The notes: generated from the sequence alone by a model not told the origin. A DNA stretch of 64,000 nt from Ahaetulla prasina (GCF_028640845.1 NC_080539.1:180867459-180931458); one strand, 5' to 3'; counted from the stretch's first letter, positions 32,249-42,260 are shown. Translations and numbers: made by a program.

Positions 32249-32346
32249 TGGGTGAAAGCTCATCAAAGGGAGATTCAACCTGGAACTAAGAAGGAAATTC
32301 CTGACAGTGGAAATGATTAATTCAGTGGAACAGTTTGTTCCTGGAG
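32249..32346 (+). mobile_element. CR1 LINE 3' part, left of the DIRS insertion
   Basis: The plus strand reads LELRRKFLTVEMINSVEQFV-type CR1 C-terminal sequence and ends at TTCCTGGAG, the end of a 35-bp direct repeat. The CR1 resumes at 34680. Confidence 0.75.
32312..32346. repeat. 35-bp direct repeat flanking the DIRS fragment (left)
   Basis: The sequence from AATGATTAATTCAGTGG to GTTCCTGGAG is identical at 34645-34679. It is CR1 coding sequence, so it is a duplicated target and not part of the inserted element. Confidence 0.85.
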
Positions 32347-32960
32347 GAAGGAGACGAAAAGAGATTGTGTCCTTCGGAAGGAAGAGGTTGTCTTTATATA
32401 TATACAGAGAGCCCTCTGTACATCCAAGATATGCCACATACGTTCTAGGTGGTGGACTGGTTCAGGGCAAAAATTGGGCAATATCAATTCCTGAGACTTG
32501 TGGAACGTAGTGTTAATCTTGGGAATGAATATAGGGTCCAGACGTACGACGACTCTGTCAGAATGGAAGACACAAAGGACGTTCCTGATCAATAAAGTTG
32601 CCAACTCAGAAATTCATCTGGCCGAGGTTATGGCCAATAGAAACATCACTTTATATGATAGGAACCGGAAGCTGGCCTCCCTCAAGGGTTCAAAAGAGCC
32701 TCGGGTAAGGGAATTTAAGACCTTATTCAGACTCCAAGTGGGATATCAGTGAACCACAGGGGGACAAAGATTGGTGGCACCTCTGAGGAACTGTCTAATC
32801 ACTGGTCGTTGAGAAAGGGCTAGAACCACAAGTCAAAATGGAGGAAAGGGCTGCTACCTGCCTCCAAAGAGTATTTGGCGACAATCTTTTGTGTCTGCGC
32901 CATCGAGACCGTCTTGCAAGAAGTCCATGACATGAGCTGTGGATACCTCCGTGGGAACCA
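32347..32960 (-). pseudogene. DIRS-like tyrosine recombinase fragment
   Basis: Near 32950 the minus strand reads STAHVMDFLQDGLD, a core-binding (SAM-like) start. From 32750 downward it reads SLNKVLNSLTRGSFEPLREA, YKVMFLLAITSAR, LLIRNVLCVFHSDRVVVRLD, FHKSQELILPNFCPEP and YIKTTSSFRRTQSLFVSF, then stops at the insertion edge. The ITSAR stretch holds the first catalytic Arg. The later His/Arg and nucleophile Tyr region is absent. Confidence 0.7.
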
Positions 32961-33167
32961 GGCCGTTCGGCGCATCAGCCGCAAAAGGCCTTCCATGTGG
33001 CATTGTAAATGTGGTTGGTGGAAGCCGGTTGTGATTCCTAAGCCTGGAGGGCAACTCGTCCCTCCTCAGCAGGCTCGACTCAAGCGCCAGGCAATCAGTT
33101 GGAACCACTAAGGGTACAGATGTACCAATGCCCCCTAGTTGAGGAAGATCCTGTCCTGAGGGATCCT

Positions 33168-33500
33168 CTAGGGCTGAGCCATCAAAAGAGCCACCAGGGC
33201 CACAAACCAGGGCCGCCTGGGCCAATGAGGTGCCAGCAGCAGAAGCTCTGCTCCCTCCTCCAGCAGTTTCCTGATAACCTTGGATATCAGAGGGAGAGGG
33301 GGAAAGGTGTAAAGCAGTCCTGGAGGCCACGGGCTGTGCAGGGCATCCATTCCCTCTGCCCCCAGTGTCGGGAACTTGGCAAAGAATCCTGGAACTTGGC
33401 GATTGTCCTGGGTGGCAAACAGGTCGACTATCAGGAAGGCAAAGCAGTCCGATAGTTCCTGAAACATGTCTGGGTGCAGGCACCACTCTGCGTGGTCGAC
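33168..33500 (-). pseudogene. DIRS-like domain between RNase H and recombinase
   Basis: The frame reads CFAFLIVDLFATQDNRQVPG, FFAKFPTLGAEGMDALHSPW and then PPGLLYTFPPLPLISKVIRK. This block is conserved in DIRS-like elements after RNase H and is often described as methyltransferase-related. It is continuous here with the RNase H frame (33168-33668). Confidence 0.65.
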
Positions 33501-34030
33501 TAAAGCTTGGTTGAGCCAGTATGCCTGCCCGTTTGCCACCCCTAATATATGTGCGGCCCATATGGACCGCAGATGAGTCTCTGCCCAGAGACCCAACTGT
33601 TCGGCTTCCTGTATGAGAGGCCGAGAGTGGGTCCCTCCAAGATGGTTGATGTGTGCCTTGGTGGCCACATTGTCCGTCAGAATTCGAATGTCTCAATCCT
33701 TGACTGTGTCCTTGAAGGCTCTGAGGGCCAGGTGAATTGCCCAGACCCCAATCAATTTATGTTGTGACTCAGGTCCTCCTGAGTCCACTGGACCTGGGCC
33801 ATGTGTGATTCAAGGTGAGCTCCCCAACATAAAGGCTGGCGTCCGTTGTCAGAACAAGGCGGTGCAGTTCTCTGAACTCTCAACCTCTGGAGATGGCATG
33901 GGAAGTCCCACCATTTGGTGGGACCTGGACCATTGTTGAGGAAGTACTGTGGCGTGTCTTCTGATATGGGAGGAGAAATCACTGCAAAGCCCTGCTGTGG
34001 AGACATGCCCAAGGGGTGATGCCAAGGCAA
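33440..34030 (-). pseudogene. DIRS-like RNase H region
   Basis: Frames read WGAHLESHMAQVQWTQEDLS then HNIN, and after a shift MATKAHINHLGGTHSRPLIQ, EAEQLGLWAETHLRSIWAAH and then WLNQALVDHAEWCLHP. These are the DIRS RNase H blocks. A frame change near 33670-33750 breaks the domain. Confidence 0.7.
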
Positions 34031-34128
34031 GACACCATCTTTAATAGGAGCTGAGAGAACAGAAGTAGGGAAACAGATCTCCCTGTCCTGACTCTCCCCA
34101 CTAGGTCCTTTAGGCTGGAAAGACGTTC

Positions 34129-34640
34129 CTAGGAAAGATATACCTTGGACTCGACCGTATCGATGACCGCCCCTAGATGGCGTATGTGAGTTGTCAGAAT
34201 TAAGTGGCTCTTGGCCAGATTTATGGAAAAGCCCTGGTCTTGTAAAACCTGAATTGTGGTATTCAGATCCTTCCTCGCCAGTGGCTCCGAACTGGACTGG
34301 ATAAGGATATTGTCTAAGTAGAATTGGATCCTTATTGGCAGTTTCCAGAGCATCAGTTTGGTGAACACTCCGGGAGCTGGAACAGAGACCAAACGGCAGG
34401 GTTCAATAGTGATAATGTTTCCCTGCATAAAAGAAGCAGAGAAATTTCTTGTGGGTTGGAAGGATGGGGACATGTAGATATGCTTCCGTCAGGTCCACTG
34501 ACGTGAGGAAATCACCTTTCTGATGCTCTTCAAGATGGTCTGGAGAGACTGCATCTTGAACCGTCAGTGAACAATGTGAGGGTTCAGAGTCTTGAGATCG
34601 AGTATTGCGCTCCATTCCTGGCTGCTGGTCCCACCTTTAT
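34129..34640 (-). pseudogene. DIRS-like reverse transcriptase fragment
   Basis: Two overlapping frames carry it. One reads WSAILDLKTLNPH and GDFLTSVDLTEAYLHVPILP with the first catalytic Asp, and then FLCFFYAGKHYHY. The other reads VFTKLMLWKLP, then FYLDNILIQSSS in place of the DIRS YLDD box, where the second Asp is Asn, then ILTTHIRHLGAVID. The frameshift and the changed active site mean it is inactive. Confidence 0.75.
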
Positions 34641-34644
34641 GGAG

Positions 34645-34679
34645 AATGATTAATTCAGTGGAACAGTTTGTTCCTGGAG
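34645..34679. repeat. 35-bp direct repeat flanking the DIRS fragment (right)
   Basis: Exact copy of 32312-32346. Confidence 0.85.
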
Positions 34680-34800
34680 TTATAAGTGCTCCATCTTTGA
34701 AAGTTTTGAAGAAAAGATTCAACAACCATTTGTCTGGTATAAGAACTCCTGCCTTGGGCAAGGGGTTGGACTACAAGACCTCCAAGGTCCCTTACTGCCT
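34680..34800 (+). mobile_element. CR1 LINE 3' end, right of the DIRS insertion
   Basis: Continues the CR1 frame with VISAPSLKVLKKRFNNHLSG, then the CR1 3' UTR (GGGGTTGGACTACAAGACCT CC, ending near TTACTGCCTTATGA). Confidence 0.75.
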
Positions 34801-34847
34801 TATGAGTATGATTCTAAGCTGCTAATACCTACATGAAACTCTTTCAT

Positions 34848-35155
34848 TACGGACTCACTCCTTAAGGGTGACATAATAGCAGTATTCCAGTATTTGAGGG
34901 GCTGCCACAAAGAAGAGGGTGTCAAATTATTCTCCAAAGCACCAGAGGGAAGGACAAGAAATAATGGTTGGAAACTAATCAAAGAGAGAAGCAACCTGGA
35001 ATTAAGGAGAGACTTTCTAACAGTGAAGACAACTTGCCTCCAGAAATCATGAATGCTCCATCATTGGAGGTTTTTAAGAAGAGAGTGGACAGTCACTTGT
35101 CTGATATGGTATAGGTTCTCCTGCTTGAGCAGGGGGCTGGATTAGAAGACCTCAG
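34848..35155 (+). mobile_element. CR1 LINE 3' part
   Basis: The plus strand reads GDIIAVFQYLRGCHKEEGVK-type sequence, then APEGRTRNNGWKLIKERSNL, ELRRDFLTVKT and, after a small deletion, EIMNAPSLEVFKKRVDSHL. It ends in the CR1 3' UTR. Confidence 0.75.
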
Positions 35156-35280
35156 TTTTAACAATCTGAATAGCCTTATACAAACACATCTTAGTGAATT
35201 TCATATATCCTCACAGAAGAAGAATATAAACACTTAGAATCTCTCCAGGTTAGCAGAGTTAAAGCACAGACTGAAGATGT

Positions 35281-35393
35281 AACATAACATAACATAATAA
35301 CAGAGTTGGAAGGGACCTTGAAGGTCTTCTAGTCCAACCCCCTGCCCAGGCAGGAAACCCTACACCATTTCAGACAAATGGCTAACCAACATC
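35281..35393 (-). mobile_element. CR1 LINE 3' end, outer part split by L2
   Basis: CATAA-type tail at 35281-35298, then the CR1 3' UTR on the minus strand up to CTAACCAACATC. The CR1 continues at 38657 (TTTTCTTAAAAATTTCC), as in the unbroken copy at 2440-2475. Confidence 0.8.
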
Positions 35394-35740
35394 TAGAGCC
35401 GAGGGAGTCCACTGTGCCTCAGATAGCTGGTTGTGAATCCCTCCTTGTGAAGTGGGGCCATAGGAATCAGATGGGTCTGTTGATCGCGTACCTGGCTCCT
35501 TGCTGCGTGACTACAGCCCTGCCTGAGCTGCTGGAGGTGCTGGCCGGGGTGGCAGTTGAGACTCCCAGACTTTTGGTCATGGGGGATTTCAACTTGCCAT
35601 CGGCCGGCTTGTCATCAACGGTAGCTCAGGAGTTCCTGGCTTCCATGACGGCCATGGACCTGATTCAAGTAATTGATGGCCCTACACACATGGGGGGAGG
35701 CACACTAGATCTGATTTTTATCTCTGGACAGTGGATTTAG
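35378..35740 (+). pseudogene. L2 endonuclease domain, frame-broken
   Basis: The frame shows the AP-endonuclease-like fold elements LLVMGDFNLPSAG (GDFN motif) and GPTHMGGGTLDLIFISGQW and then stops. Compared with copy B (39361-39395), a 22-bp deletion after CAGTGGATT shifts the frame and creates the stop. The first endonuclease motifs are missing because of 5' truncation. Confidence 0.8.
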
Positions 35741-37428
35741 TGACAGAACCGGTGTCATGGTCGGATCATTTTCTCCTTCGCCTGGACTTTCGGACTGCCA
35801 CTCGCTACCGCAGGGAGACGGAACCAATGCGTTGGTTCCGTCCCAGGCGCCTGATGGACCCTGAGAGGTCCCGGACGGAGCTTGGGCCGTTCCCTGAGGA
35901 TCTTGCCCACGGCACGACTGAAGAACTAGTTGCGGCCTGGGAGCGGGCCGCGGCTGGGGCTTTGGACCGTGTCGTGCCTTTGCGGCCTCTGACCCGGCAT
36001 AGATCTCACTTGGCTCCTTGGTTCTCTGAGGAGCTGAGGGAGATGAAACGCCGGAGAAGACGCCTAGAGAGTATCTGGAGGTCTAGCTGTTCCGAGGCTG
36101 ATTGGACACTAGTGAGATCTTTTACTAAGACCTACCTAGTGGCAATGAGGGAGGCGAAACGTTCTTACGTTTCCACCCTCATTGCATCGGCAGATAACCG
36201 CCCAGCCGCCCTGTTCCGGGTGACTTGCTCCCTCCTTCATCAGGAGGGGCGGGATGACCCCCTACAGGGACATGCTGAGGAGTTTAACGGTTATCTATAC
36301 GATAAAATCGTTCAGCTTCGGGATAGTTTAGACCAAAATTGCGATGATCCAGGTGGGATGGCAGAGGCACGTCTTGTTGAGGTTGTTTGGGATGAGTTTG
36401 AGACTGTGGCTCTCGAGGACGTGGAGAGGTTACTGGGGAGGCTACATGCGACCAAATGTTTACTGGACCCGTGTCCTTCCTGGCTGGTGCTGGCTACTCA
36501 GGAAGTGACACGAGGCTGGCTCCGGGGAATTATAAATGCTTCTTTGATGGAAGGGGTTTTCCCCGCTGCTTTGAAAGAGGTGGTGGTGAGACCCCTCCTC
36601 AAGAAGCCTTCCCTGGATCCAGCTATTTTGGGAAATTACCGTCCAGTCTCCAACCTTCGCTTTGTGGCGAAGGTTGTAGAGAGTGTGGTTGCATGGCAGC
36701 TTCCCCGGTACCTGGATGAAGCCGTCTATCTAGACCCGTTCCAGTCTGGCTTCCGATCCGGTCACAGTACGGAGACAGCTTTGGTCGCGTTGGTGGATGA
36801 CCTCTGGAGGGCCAGGGATAGGGGTTGTTCCTCTGCCCTGGTCCTATTAGATCTCTCAGCGGCATTTGATACCATCGACCATGGTATCTTGCTGCACCGG
36901 TTGGAGTGGTTGGGAGTGGGAGGCACCATTTATTGGTGGTTCTCCTCCTATCTCTCCGACCGGTCGCAGACGGTGTTGACAGGGGGGCAGAGGTCGACCG
37001 CGAGACACCTTACTTGTGGGGTGCCTCAGGGGTCGATTCTCTCGCCCCTCCTGTTCACCATCTACACGAAGCCGCTGGTTGAGGTCATCGGTGGTTTCGG
37101 GGTGAGTTATCATCTGTACGCTGATGATACTCAGCTGTACTTTTCCACCCCGGACCACCCCAACGAAGCTGTCGAAGTGCTGTCCCGGTGTCTGGAAGCC
37201 GTACGGGTCTGGATGGGGAGAAACAGACTCAAGCTCAATCCCTCCAAGACGGAGTGGCTGTGGATGCCGGCACCCCGGTACAGTCAGCTGCAGCCGCAGC
37301 TGGCTGTGGGGGGCGAGTTATTGGCCCCAACGGAGAGGGTGCGCAACTTGGGTGTCCTCTTGGATGGGCAACTGTCGTTTGACGATCATTTGGCGGCCGT
37401 CTCCAAGAGGGCCTTCCACCAAGTACGC
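35731..37428 (+). pseudogene. L2 ORF2: end of endonuclease, linker and RT (copy A)
   Basis: The frame runs from DLVTEPVSWSDHFLLRLDF (SDH, the terminal endonuclease motif) through the linker to RT. RT shows KPSLDPAILGNYRPVSNLRF, FQSGFRSGHSTETALVALVD, VLLDLSAAFDTIDHGILLHR with Asp374, GVPQGSILSPLLFTIY, and YADDTQLYFS at about 463-472. It reads on to 37572 only because the inserted LTR happens to be open for 48 codons. The C-terminal L2 part lies after the LTR. Catalytic residues of RT are intact. Confidence 0.85.
37424..37428. other. 5-bp target duplication of LTR copy 2 (left)
   Basis: TACGC is repeated at 37948-37952. Removing the LTR and one TACGC restores the L2 reading VR(L)VRQLRPF seen in the other copies. 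Confidence 0.85.
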
Positions 37429-37947
37429 TGTTGCGTCTTGCCCGCCCTCAGAGCAGCCGGGGCCTTTTTATCTGCTCCCGAACACAGAGGAATGTATGCC
37501 TCCCGGCCCCAGTCCTGGCTCCATGCCCAGACAAACTGCAGAAGAAGGAGCACCTCCCGGCCCCAGCCCTGACTCCATGCCCAGGCAAACGGAGCAGCTA
37601 GACCCCTCCCCCTCCTCCACAGCATGTGAGCCTGAGGAGGGTTTATTACCAACAGCTGATTGGAGTGACCCTCGCATCAGAAGATTGGATAGGCGGAGGC
37701 AACAGAAGGAAGGGTGGGGCAGGCCTTAATGAGTGCTGAGTCATGGAGCCACACCCCATGGCCTATATAAAGGATCTGCTTTCTGGCAGTCTCTGAGTCA
37801 GGCAAAAGTCGAACTTATCTTGCTGAAGTCACTTACTGGTCTCCTGCCTGCTCTGAGGACTTTGCTAGGACTTTGGGCAGAGCTGCAGAGGCAAGCCTGA
37901 TTCGGATTTCCCTGACCCGGCCGTCAGCGGAGGAGTGGGACACGACA
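37429..37947 (+). mobile_element. 519-bp solo LTR (copy 2) inside L2
   Basis: Starts TGTTGCGTCTTGCCC and ends GTGGGACACGACA, with perfect 5-bp duplications TACGC on both sides. It has a TATA box (37766-37773) preceded by TGAGTCATGGAGCCACACCC, closely similar to copy 1 at 28191-28705. There is an internal imperfect repeat: CCTCCCGGCCCCAG with CTCCATGCCCAG occurs twice (37499-37530 and 37553-37584). It is absent from the duplicated unit at 39166-42260. Confidence 0.9.
37766..37773 (+). promoter_or_regulatory. TATA box of solo LTR copy 2
   Basis: TATAAAGG lies within CCTATATAAAGG, 338 bp into the LTR. Confidence 0.6.
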
Positions 37948-38477
37948 TACGCTTGGTGTGCCAGTTGCGCCCCTTTCTTGACCGGGATGCCTTATGCACG
38001 GTCACTCATGCCCTTGTCACTTCCCGCTTGGACTATTGCAATGCTCTCTACATGGGGCTGCCCTTGAAGTGCACCCGGAGGCTGCAGTTAGTCCAGAATG
38101 CAGCTGCTGGTAATAGTGGAGCAACTCGTTGCTCCCATGTAACACCAATCCTGAGCAGTTTGCACTGGCTTCCTGTGGTCTTCGGTGCGCTTCAAGATTC
38201 TGGTTACCACCTTTAAAGCGCCCATGGCTTAGGACCCGGTACTTACGGGACCGCCTGCTGTTACCTTTGCCTCCCACCGACCAGACGCTCACACAGAGGG
38301 CCTTCTCAGGGTGCCGTCCGCCAAGCAATGTCGGCTGGCGGCCCCAGGGAAGGGCCTTCTGTTGGAGCTCCTACGCTTTGGAATGAACTTCCCCCTGGTT
38401 TACGTCAAGTGCCTGATCTTCGGACTTTTCGCCGTGAGCTGAAAACGCACCTATTTATTCAAGCGGGACTGGATTGA
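37948..38477 (+). pseudogene. L2 ORF2 C-terminal part (copy A), frame-broken
   Basis: After the LTR the L2 blocks resume: LVCQLRPFLDRDALCTVTHA, LVTSRLDYCNALYMGLPLKC, RRLQLVQNAAA. Several single-base losses follow (38107-38111, 38240, 38265, 38283, 38346), so frames change repeatedly before the final RELKTHLFIQAGLD stop near 38476. Some of the losses are shared with copy B (for example AGCGCCCATGGC), while others are private. Confidence 0.8.
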
Positions 38478-38656
38478 AATTTTATTGGGGTTAGTTATAT
38501 TTTAAGATTTTAAATTGTTTTAATATTTTGGCCACATTATAATATGTTTTTTAATTTCTTTTAATGTTTATATAGTATTTTTACTTGGCTGTACACCGCC
38601 CTGAGTCCTTCGGGAGAAGGGCGGTATAAAAATCGAAATAAATAAATAAATAAATA

Positions 38657-38907
38657 AATTTTCTTAAAAATTTCCATTGTTGGAGCATTCACAACTTCTG
38701 CAGGCAAGTTGTTCCACTTATTAATTGTTCTAACTGTCAGGAAATTTCTCCTTAGTTCTAAGTTGCTTCTCTCCTTGATCAGTTTCCACCCATTGCTTCT
38801 TGTCCTTCCCTCTGGTGCTTTGGAGAATAGTTTGACTCCCTCTTCTTTGTGGCAACCCCTGAGATATTGGAACACTACTATCATGTCTCCCCTAGTCCTT
38901 CTTTTCA
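38657..38907 (-). mobile_element. CR1 LINE inner part, right of L2 (copy A)
   Basis: The minus strand reads KRRTRGDMIVVFQYLRGCHK, EEGVKLFSKAPEGRTRSNGW, LELRRNFLTVRTINKWNNLP and EVVNAPTMEIFKK, continuing the CR1 from 35281-35393. Confidence 0.85.
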
Positions 38908-39165
38908 TTTATTCATGTACTTCATGGGAGAGTAGGGATGCAGATTCATTCCACTTCCCGTTACTCTCTTCAATCTCCTCCTTCCACCCTGATCCCTCTA
39001 ATGCCTATTGGCTGCAGTATCTTCTTAGCTAAGTAGGTATTTTGCCCTGAATGTAGAGAGGGAGAGAATAACATAGTGCTTGAAGCAGTATTGTTTAGTG
39101 AATGTATGGGAAATAATTGGGGAAAAAAAACCAATGATCTTTAATTTTTAGCTACGGTAGAAGAA
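38908..39165. other. Unique flank of the CR1, included in the duplicated unit
   Basis: From ATTTATTCATGTACTTCATG to GCTACGGTAGAAGA this stretch is nearly identical to 42002-42260. Differences include AAAAAACC/AAAAAACCCC near 39125 and 42221. It ends abruptly at L2 sequence (GGTGCTGGCC). Confidence 0.85.
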
Positions 39166-39166
39166 G

Positions 39167-39763
39167 GTGCTGGCCGGGGTGGCAGTTGAGACTCCCAGAC
39201 TTTTGGTCATGGGGGATTTCAACTTGCCATCGGCCGGCTTGTCATCAACGGTAGCTCAGGAGTTCCTGGCTTCCATGACGGCCATGGACCTGATTCAAGT
39301 AATTGATGGCCCTACACACATGGGGGGAGGCACACTAGATCTGATTTTTATCTCTGGACAGTGGATTAATGATCTGGTATTAGGAGATTTAGTGACGGAA
39401 CCGGTGTCATGGTCGGATCATTTTCTCCTTCGCCTGGACTTTCGGACCGCCGCTCACTACCGCAGGGAGACGGAGCCAATGCGTTGGTTCCGTCCCAGGC
39501 GCCTGATGGACCCTGAGAGGTTCCGGACGGAGCTTGGGCCGTTCCCTGAGGATCTTGCCCACGGCACGACTGAAGAACTAGTTGCGGCCTGGGAGCGGGC
39601 CGCGGCTGGGGCTTTGGACCGTGTCGTGCCTTTGCGGCCTCTGACCCGGCGTAGATCTCACTTGGCTCCTTGGTTCTCTGAGGAGCTGAGGGAGATGAAA
39701 CGCCGGAGAAGACGCCTAGAGAGTACCTGGAGGTCTAGCTGCCCGAGGCTGATCGGACACTAG
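39167..39763 (+). pseudogene. L2 endonuclease domain and linker (copy B)
   Basis: The open frame contains VMGDFN (residues 14-19), TLDLIF (56-61) and SDH (83-85), then the linker (MRWFRPRRLMDPERFRTELG, then APWFSEELREMKRRRRRLES). It ends in a frameshift at about 39740 where copy A has TGTTCCGAGG and this copy TGCCCGAGG. The nominal Met is internal; the domain's N-terminus is missing. Confidence 0.8.
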
Positions 39764-39868
39764 TGAGATCTTTACTAAGACCTACCTAGTGGCAATGAGG
39801 GAGGCGAAACGCTTCACGCTTCCACCCTCATTGCATCGGCAGATAACCGCCCGGCCGCCCTGTTCCGG

Positions 39869-41062
39869 GTGACTCGCTCCCTCCTTCATCAGGAGGGGCG
39901 GGATGACCCCCTACAGGGACGTGCTGAGGAGTTTAACGGTTATCTATACGATAAAATCGTTCAGCTTCGGGATAGTTTAGACCAAAATTGCGATGATCCA
40001 AGTGGGATGGCAGAGGCACGTCTTGTTGAGGTTGTTTGGGATGAGTTTGAGACTGTGGCTCTCGAGGACGTGGACAGGTTACTGGGGAGGCTACATGCGA
40101 CCACATGTTTACTGGACCCGTGTCCTTCCTGGCTGGTGCTGGCTACTCAGGAAGTGACACGAGGCTGGCTCCGGGGAATTATAAATGCTTCTTTGATGGA
40201 AGGGGTTTTCCCCGCTGCTTTGAAAGAGGCGGTGGTGAGACCCCTCCTCAAGAAGCCTTCCCTGGACCCAGCTATTTTGGGAAATTACCGTCCAGTCTCC
40301 AACCTTCGCTTTGTGGCGAAGGTTGTAGAGAGTGTGGTTGCATGGCAGCTTCCCCGGTACCTGGATGAAGCCGTCTATCTAGACCCGTTCCAGTCCGGCT
40401 TCCGGTCCGGTCACAGTACGGAGACAGCTTTGGTCGCGTTGGTGGATGACCTCTGGAGGGCCAGGGATAGGGATTGTTCCTCTGCCCTGGTCCTATTAGA
40501 TCTCTCAGCGGCATTTGATACCATCGACCATGGTATCTTGCTGCACCGGTTGGGGGGGTTGGGAGTGGGAGGCACCATTTATTGGTGGTTCTCCTCCTAT
40601 CTCTCCGACCGGTCGCAGACGGTGTTGACAGGGGGGCAGAGGTCGACCGCGAGACACCTTACTTGTGGGGTGCCTCAGGGGTTGATTCTCTTGCCCCTCC
40701 TGTTCAACATCTACATGAAGCCGCTGGGTGAGGTCATCAGTGGTTTCGGGGTGAGTTATCATCTGTACGCTGATGATACTCAGCTGTACTTTTCCACCCT
40801 GGACCACCCCAACGGTTGTCAAGTGCTGTCCCGGTGTCTGGAAGCCGTATGGGTCTGGATGGGGAGAAACAGACTCAAGCTCAATCCTCCAAGACGGAGT
40901 GGCTGTGGATGCCGGCACTGCACAGTCAGCTGCAGCCGCAGCTGGCTGTGGGGCGAGTTATTGGCCCCAACGGAGAGGGTGCGCAACTTGGGTGTCCTGA
41001 TCATTTGGCGGCCGTCTCCAAGAGGCCTTCCACGCTTGGTGCGCCAGTTGCGCCTTTCTTGA
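39869..41062 (+). pseudogene. L2 reverse transcriptase (copy B)
   Basis: RT motifs as in copy A, with the YADD box at residues 300-303. QGLILLPLLFNIY replaces the usual QGSILSPLLFNIY. From residue 313 onward, small deletions near 40817, 40888, 40918 and 41000 (25 bp) disturb the frame, and the L2 C-terminal blocks appear in other frames (41109-41318 holds LQLVQNAAARVIVGATRCSH). Confidence 0.85.
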
Positions 41063-41755
41063 CCGGGATGCCTTATGCACAGTCACTCATGCCCTTGTCA
41101 CTTCCCGCTTGGACTATTGCAATGCTCTCTACATGGGGCTGCCCTTGAAGTGCACCCGGAGGCTGCAGTTAGTCCAGAATGCAGCTGCGCGGGTAATAGT
41201 GGGAGCAACTCGTTGCTCCCATGTAACACCAATCCTGCGTAGTTTGCACTGGCTTCCTGTGGTCTTTCGGGTGGGGGTCAAGATTCTGGTTACCACCTTT
41301 AAAGCGCCCATGGCTTAGGACCCGGTACTTACGGGACCGCCTGCTGTTACCTTTTGCCTCCCACCGACCCATACGCTCACACAGAGAGGGCCTTCTCAGG
41401 GTGCCGTCCGCCAAGCAATGTCGGCTGGCGGCCCCCAGGGGAAGGGCCTTCTCCGTTGGAGCTCCTACGCTTTGGAATGAACTTCCCCCTGGTTTACGTC
41501 AAGTGCCTGATCTTCGGACTTTTCGCCGTGAGCTGAAAACGCACCTATTTATTCAAGCGGGACTGGATTGAAATTTTATTGGGGTTAGTTATATTTTAAG
41601 ATTTTAAATTGTTTTAATATTTCGGCCACATTATAATATGTTTTTTAATTTCTTTTAATGTTTATATAGTATTTTTACTTGGCTGTACACCGCCCTGAGT
41701 CCTTCGGGAGAAGGGAGGTATAAAAACTGAAATAAATAAATAAATAAATAAATTT

Positions 41756-42001
41756 TCTTAAAAATTTCCATTGTTGGAGCATTCACAACTTCTGCAGCCA
41801 AGTTGTTCCACTTATTAATTGTTCTAACTGTCAGGAAATTTCTCCTTAGTTCTAAGTTGCTTCTCTCCTTGATCAGTTTCCACCCATTGCTTCTTGTCCT
41901 TCCCTCTGGTGCTTTGGAGAATAGTTTGACTCCCTCTTCTTTGTGGCAACCCCTGAGATATTGGAACACTACTATCATGTCTCCCCTAGTCCTTCTTTTC
42001 A
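41756..42001 (-). mobile_element. CR1 LINE inner part (copy B)
   Basis: Nearly identical to 38657-38907; one difference gives NNLAAEVVNAP in place of NNLPAEVVNAP. Confidence 0.85.
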
Positions 42002-42260
42002 TTTATTCATGTACTTCATGGGAGAGTAGGGATGCAGATTCATTCCACTTCCCGTTACTCTCTTCAATCTCCTCCTTCCACCCTGATCCCTCTAATGCCT
42101 ATTGGCTGCAATATCTTCTTAGCTAAGTAGGTATTTTGCCCTGAATGTAGAGAGGGAGAGAATAACATAGTGCTTGAAGCAGTATTGTTTAGTGAATGTA
42201 TGGGAAATAATTGAAGAAAAAAACCCCAATGATCTTTAATTTTTAGCTACGGTAGAAGAA

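Larger units (their letters stand above)
32347..34644 (-). mobile_element. DIRS-like tyrosine-recombinase retrotransposon, truncated both ends
   Basis: The minus strand shows RT (34640 to about 34130), RNase H (about 34030 to 33480), a conserved VDLFAT..N domain (about 33500 to 33168) and part of a tyrosine recombinase (about 32960 to 32347). This is the DIRS order. The start of RT and the end of the recombinase, including its catalytic Arg-His-Arg-Tyr end region, are missing, and several frameshifts break the frames. DIRS elements usually integrate without target duplication, yet this piece lies between 35-bp direct repeats. Confidence 0.8.
35394..38656 (+). mobile_element. L2 LINE copy A, with solo LTR inside
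   Basis: It runs from within the endonuclease domain of ORF2 through RT to the 3' UTR hairpin (38596-38624) and an AAAT tail (38638-38656). It is inserted in a CR1 and carries a solo LTR at 37429-37947. From 35536 on it is duplicated as the copy at 39166-41755. Confidence 0.85.
39166..41755 (+). mobile_element. L2 LINE copy B (duplicated)
   Basis: Starts within the endonuclease domain at the duplication join and ends with the 3' UTR, a hairpin with one changed base (AAGGGAGG, 41708-41715) and an AAAT tail. It lacks the solo LTR. Confidence 0.85.
35536..42260. repeat. Tandem segmental duplication of about 3.1 kb (two units)
   Basis: Unit A is 35536-39165 and unit B is 39166-42260. Each holds L2, the CR1 remainder and the same unique flank, in the same order. 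Unit A is longer because it alone has the 519-bp LTR plus its 5-bp duplication. Without them the units are about 3106 and 3095 bp. The join at 39165/39166 is AGAAGGTGCTGGCC, where flank meets the middle of the L2 endonuclease domain with only a few bases of overlap. Confidence 0.9.

Noticed and set aside
32854..33696. 280-aa minus-strand ORF as an intact protein
   Set aside because: It is mostly an off-frame shadow of the DIRS-like RNase H frame (33168-33668); only its last part touches the recombinase start.
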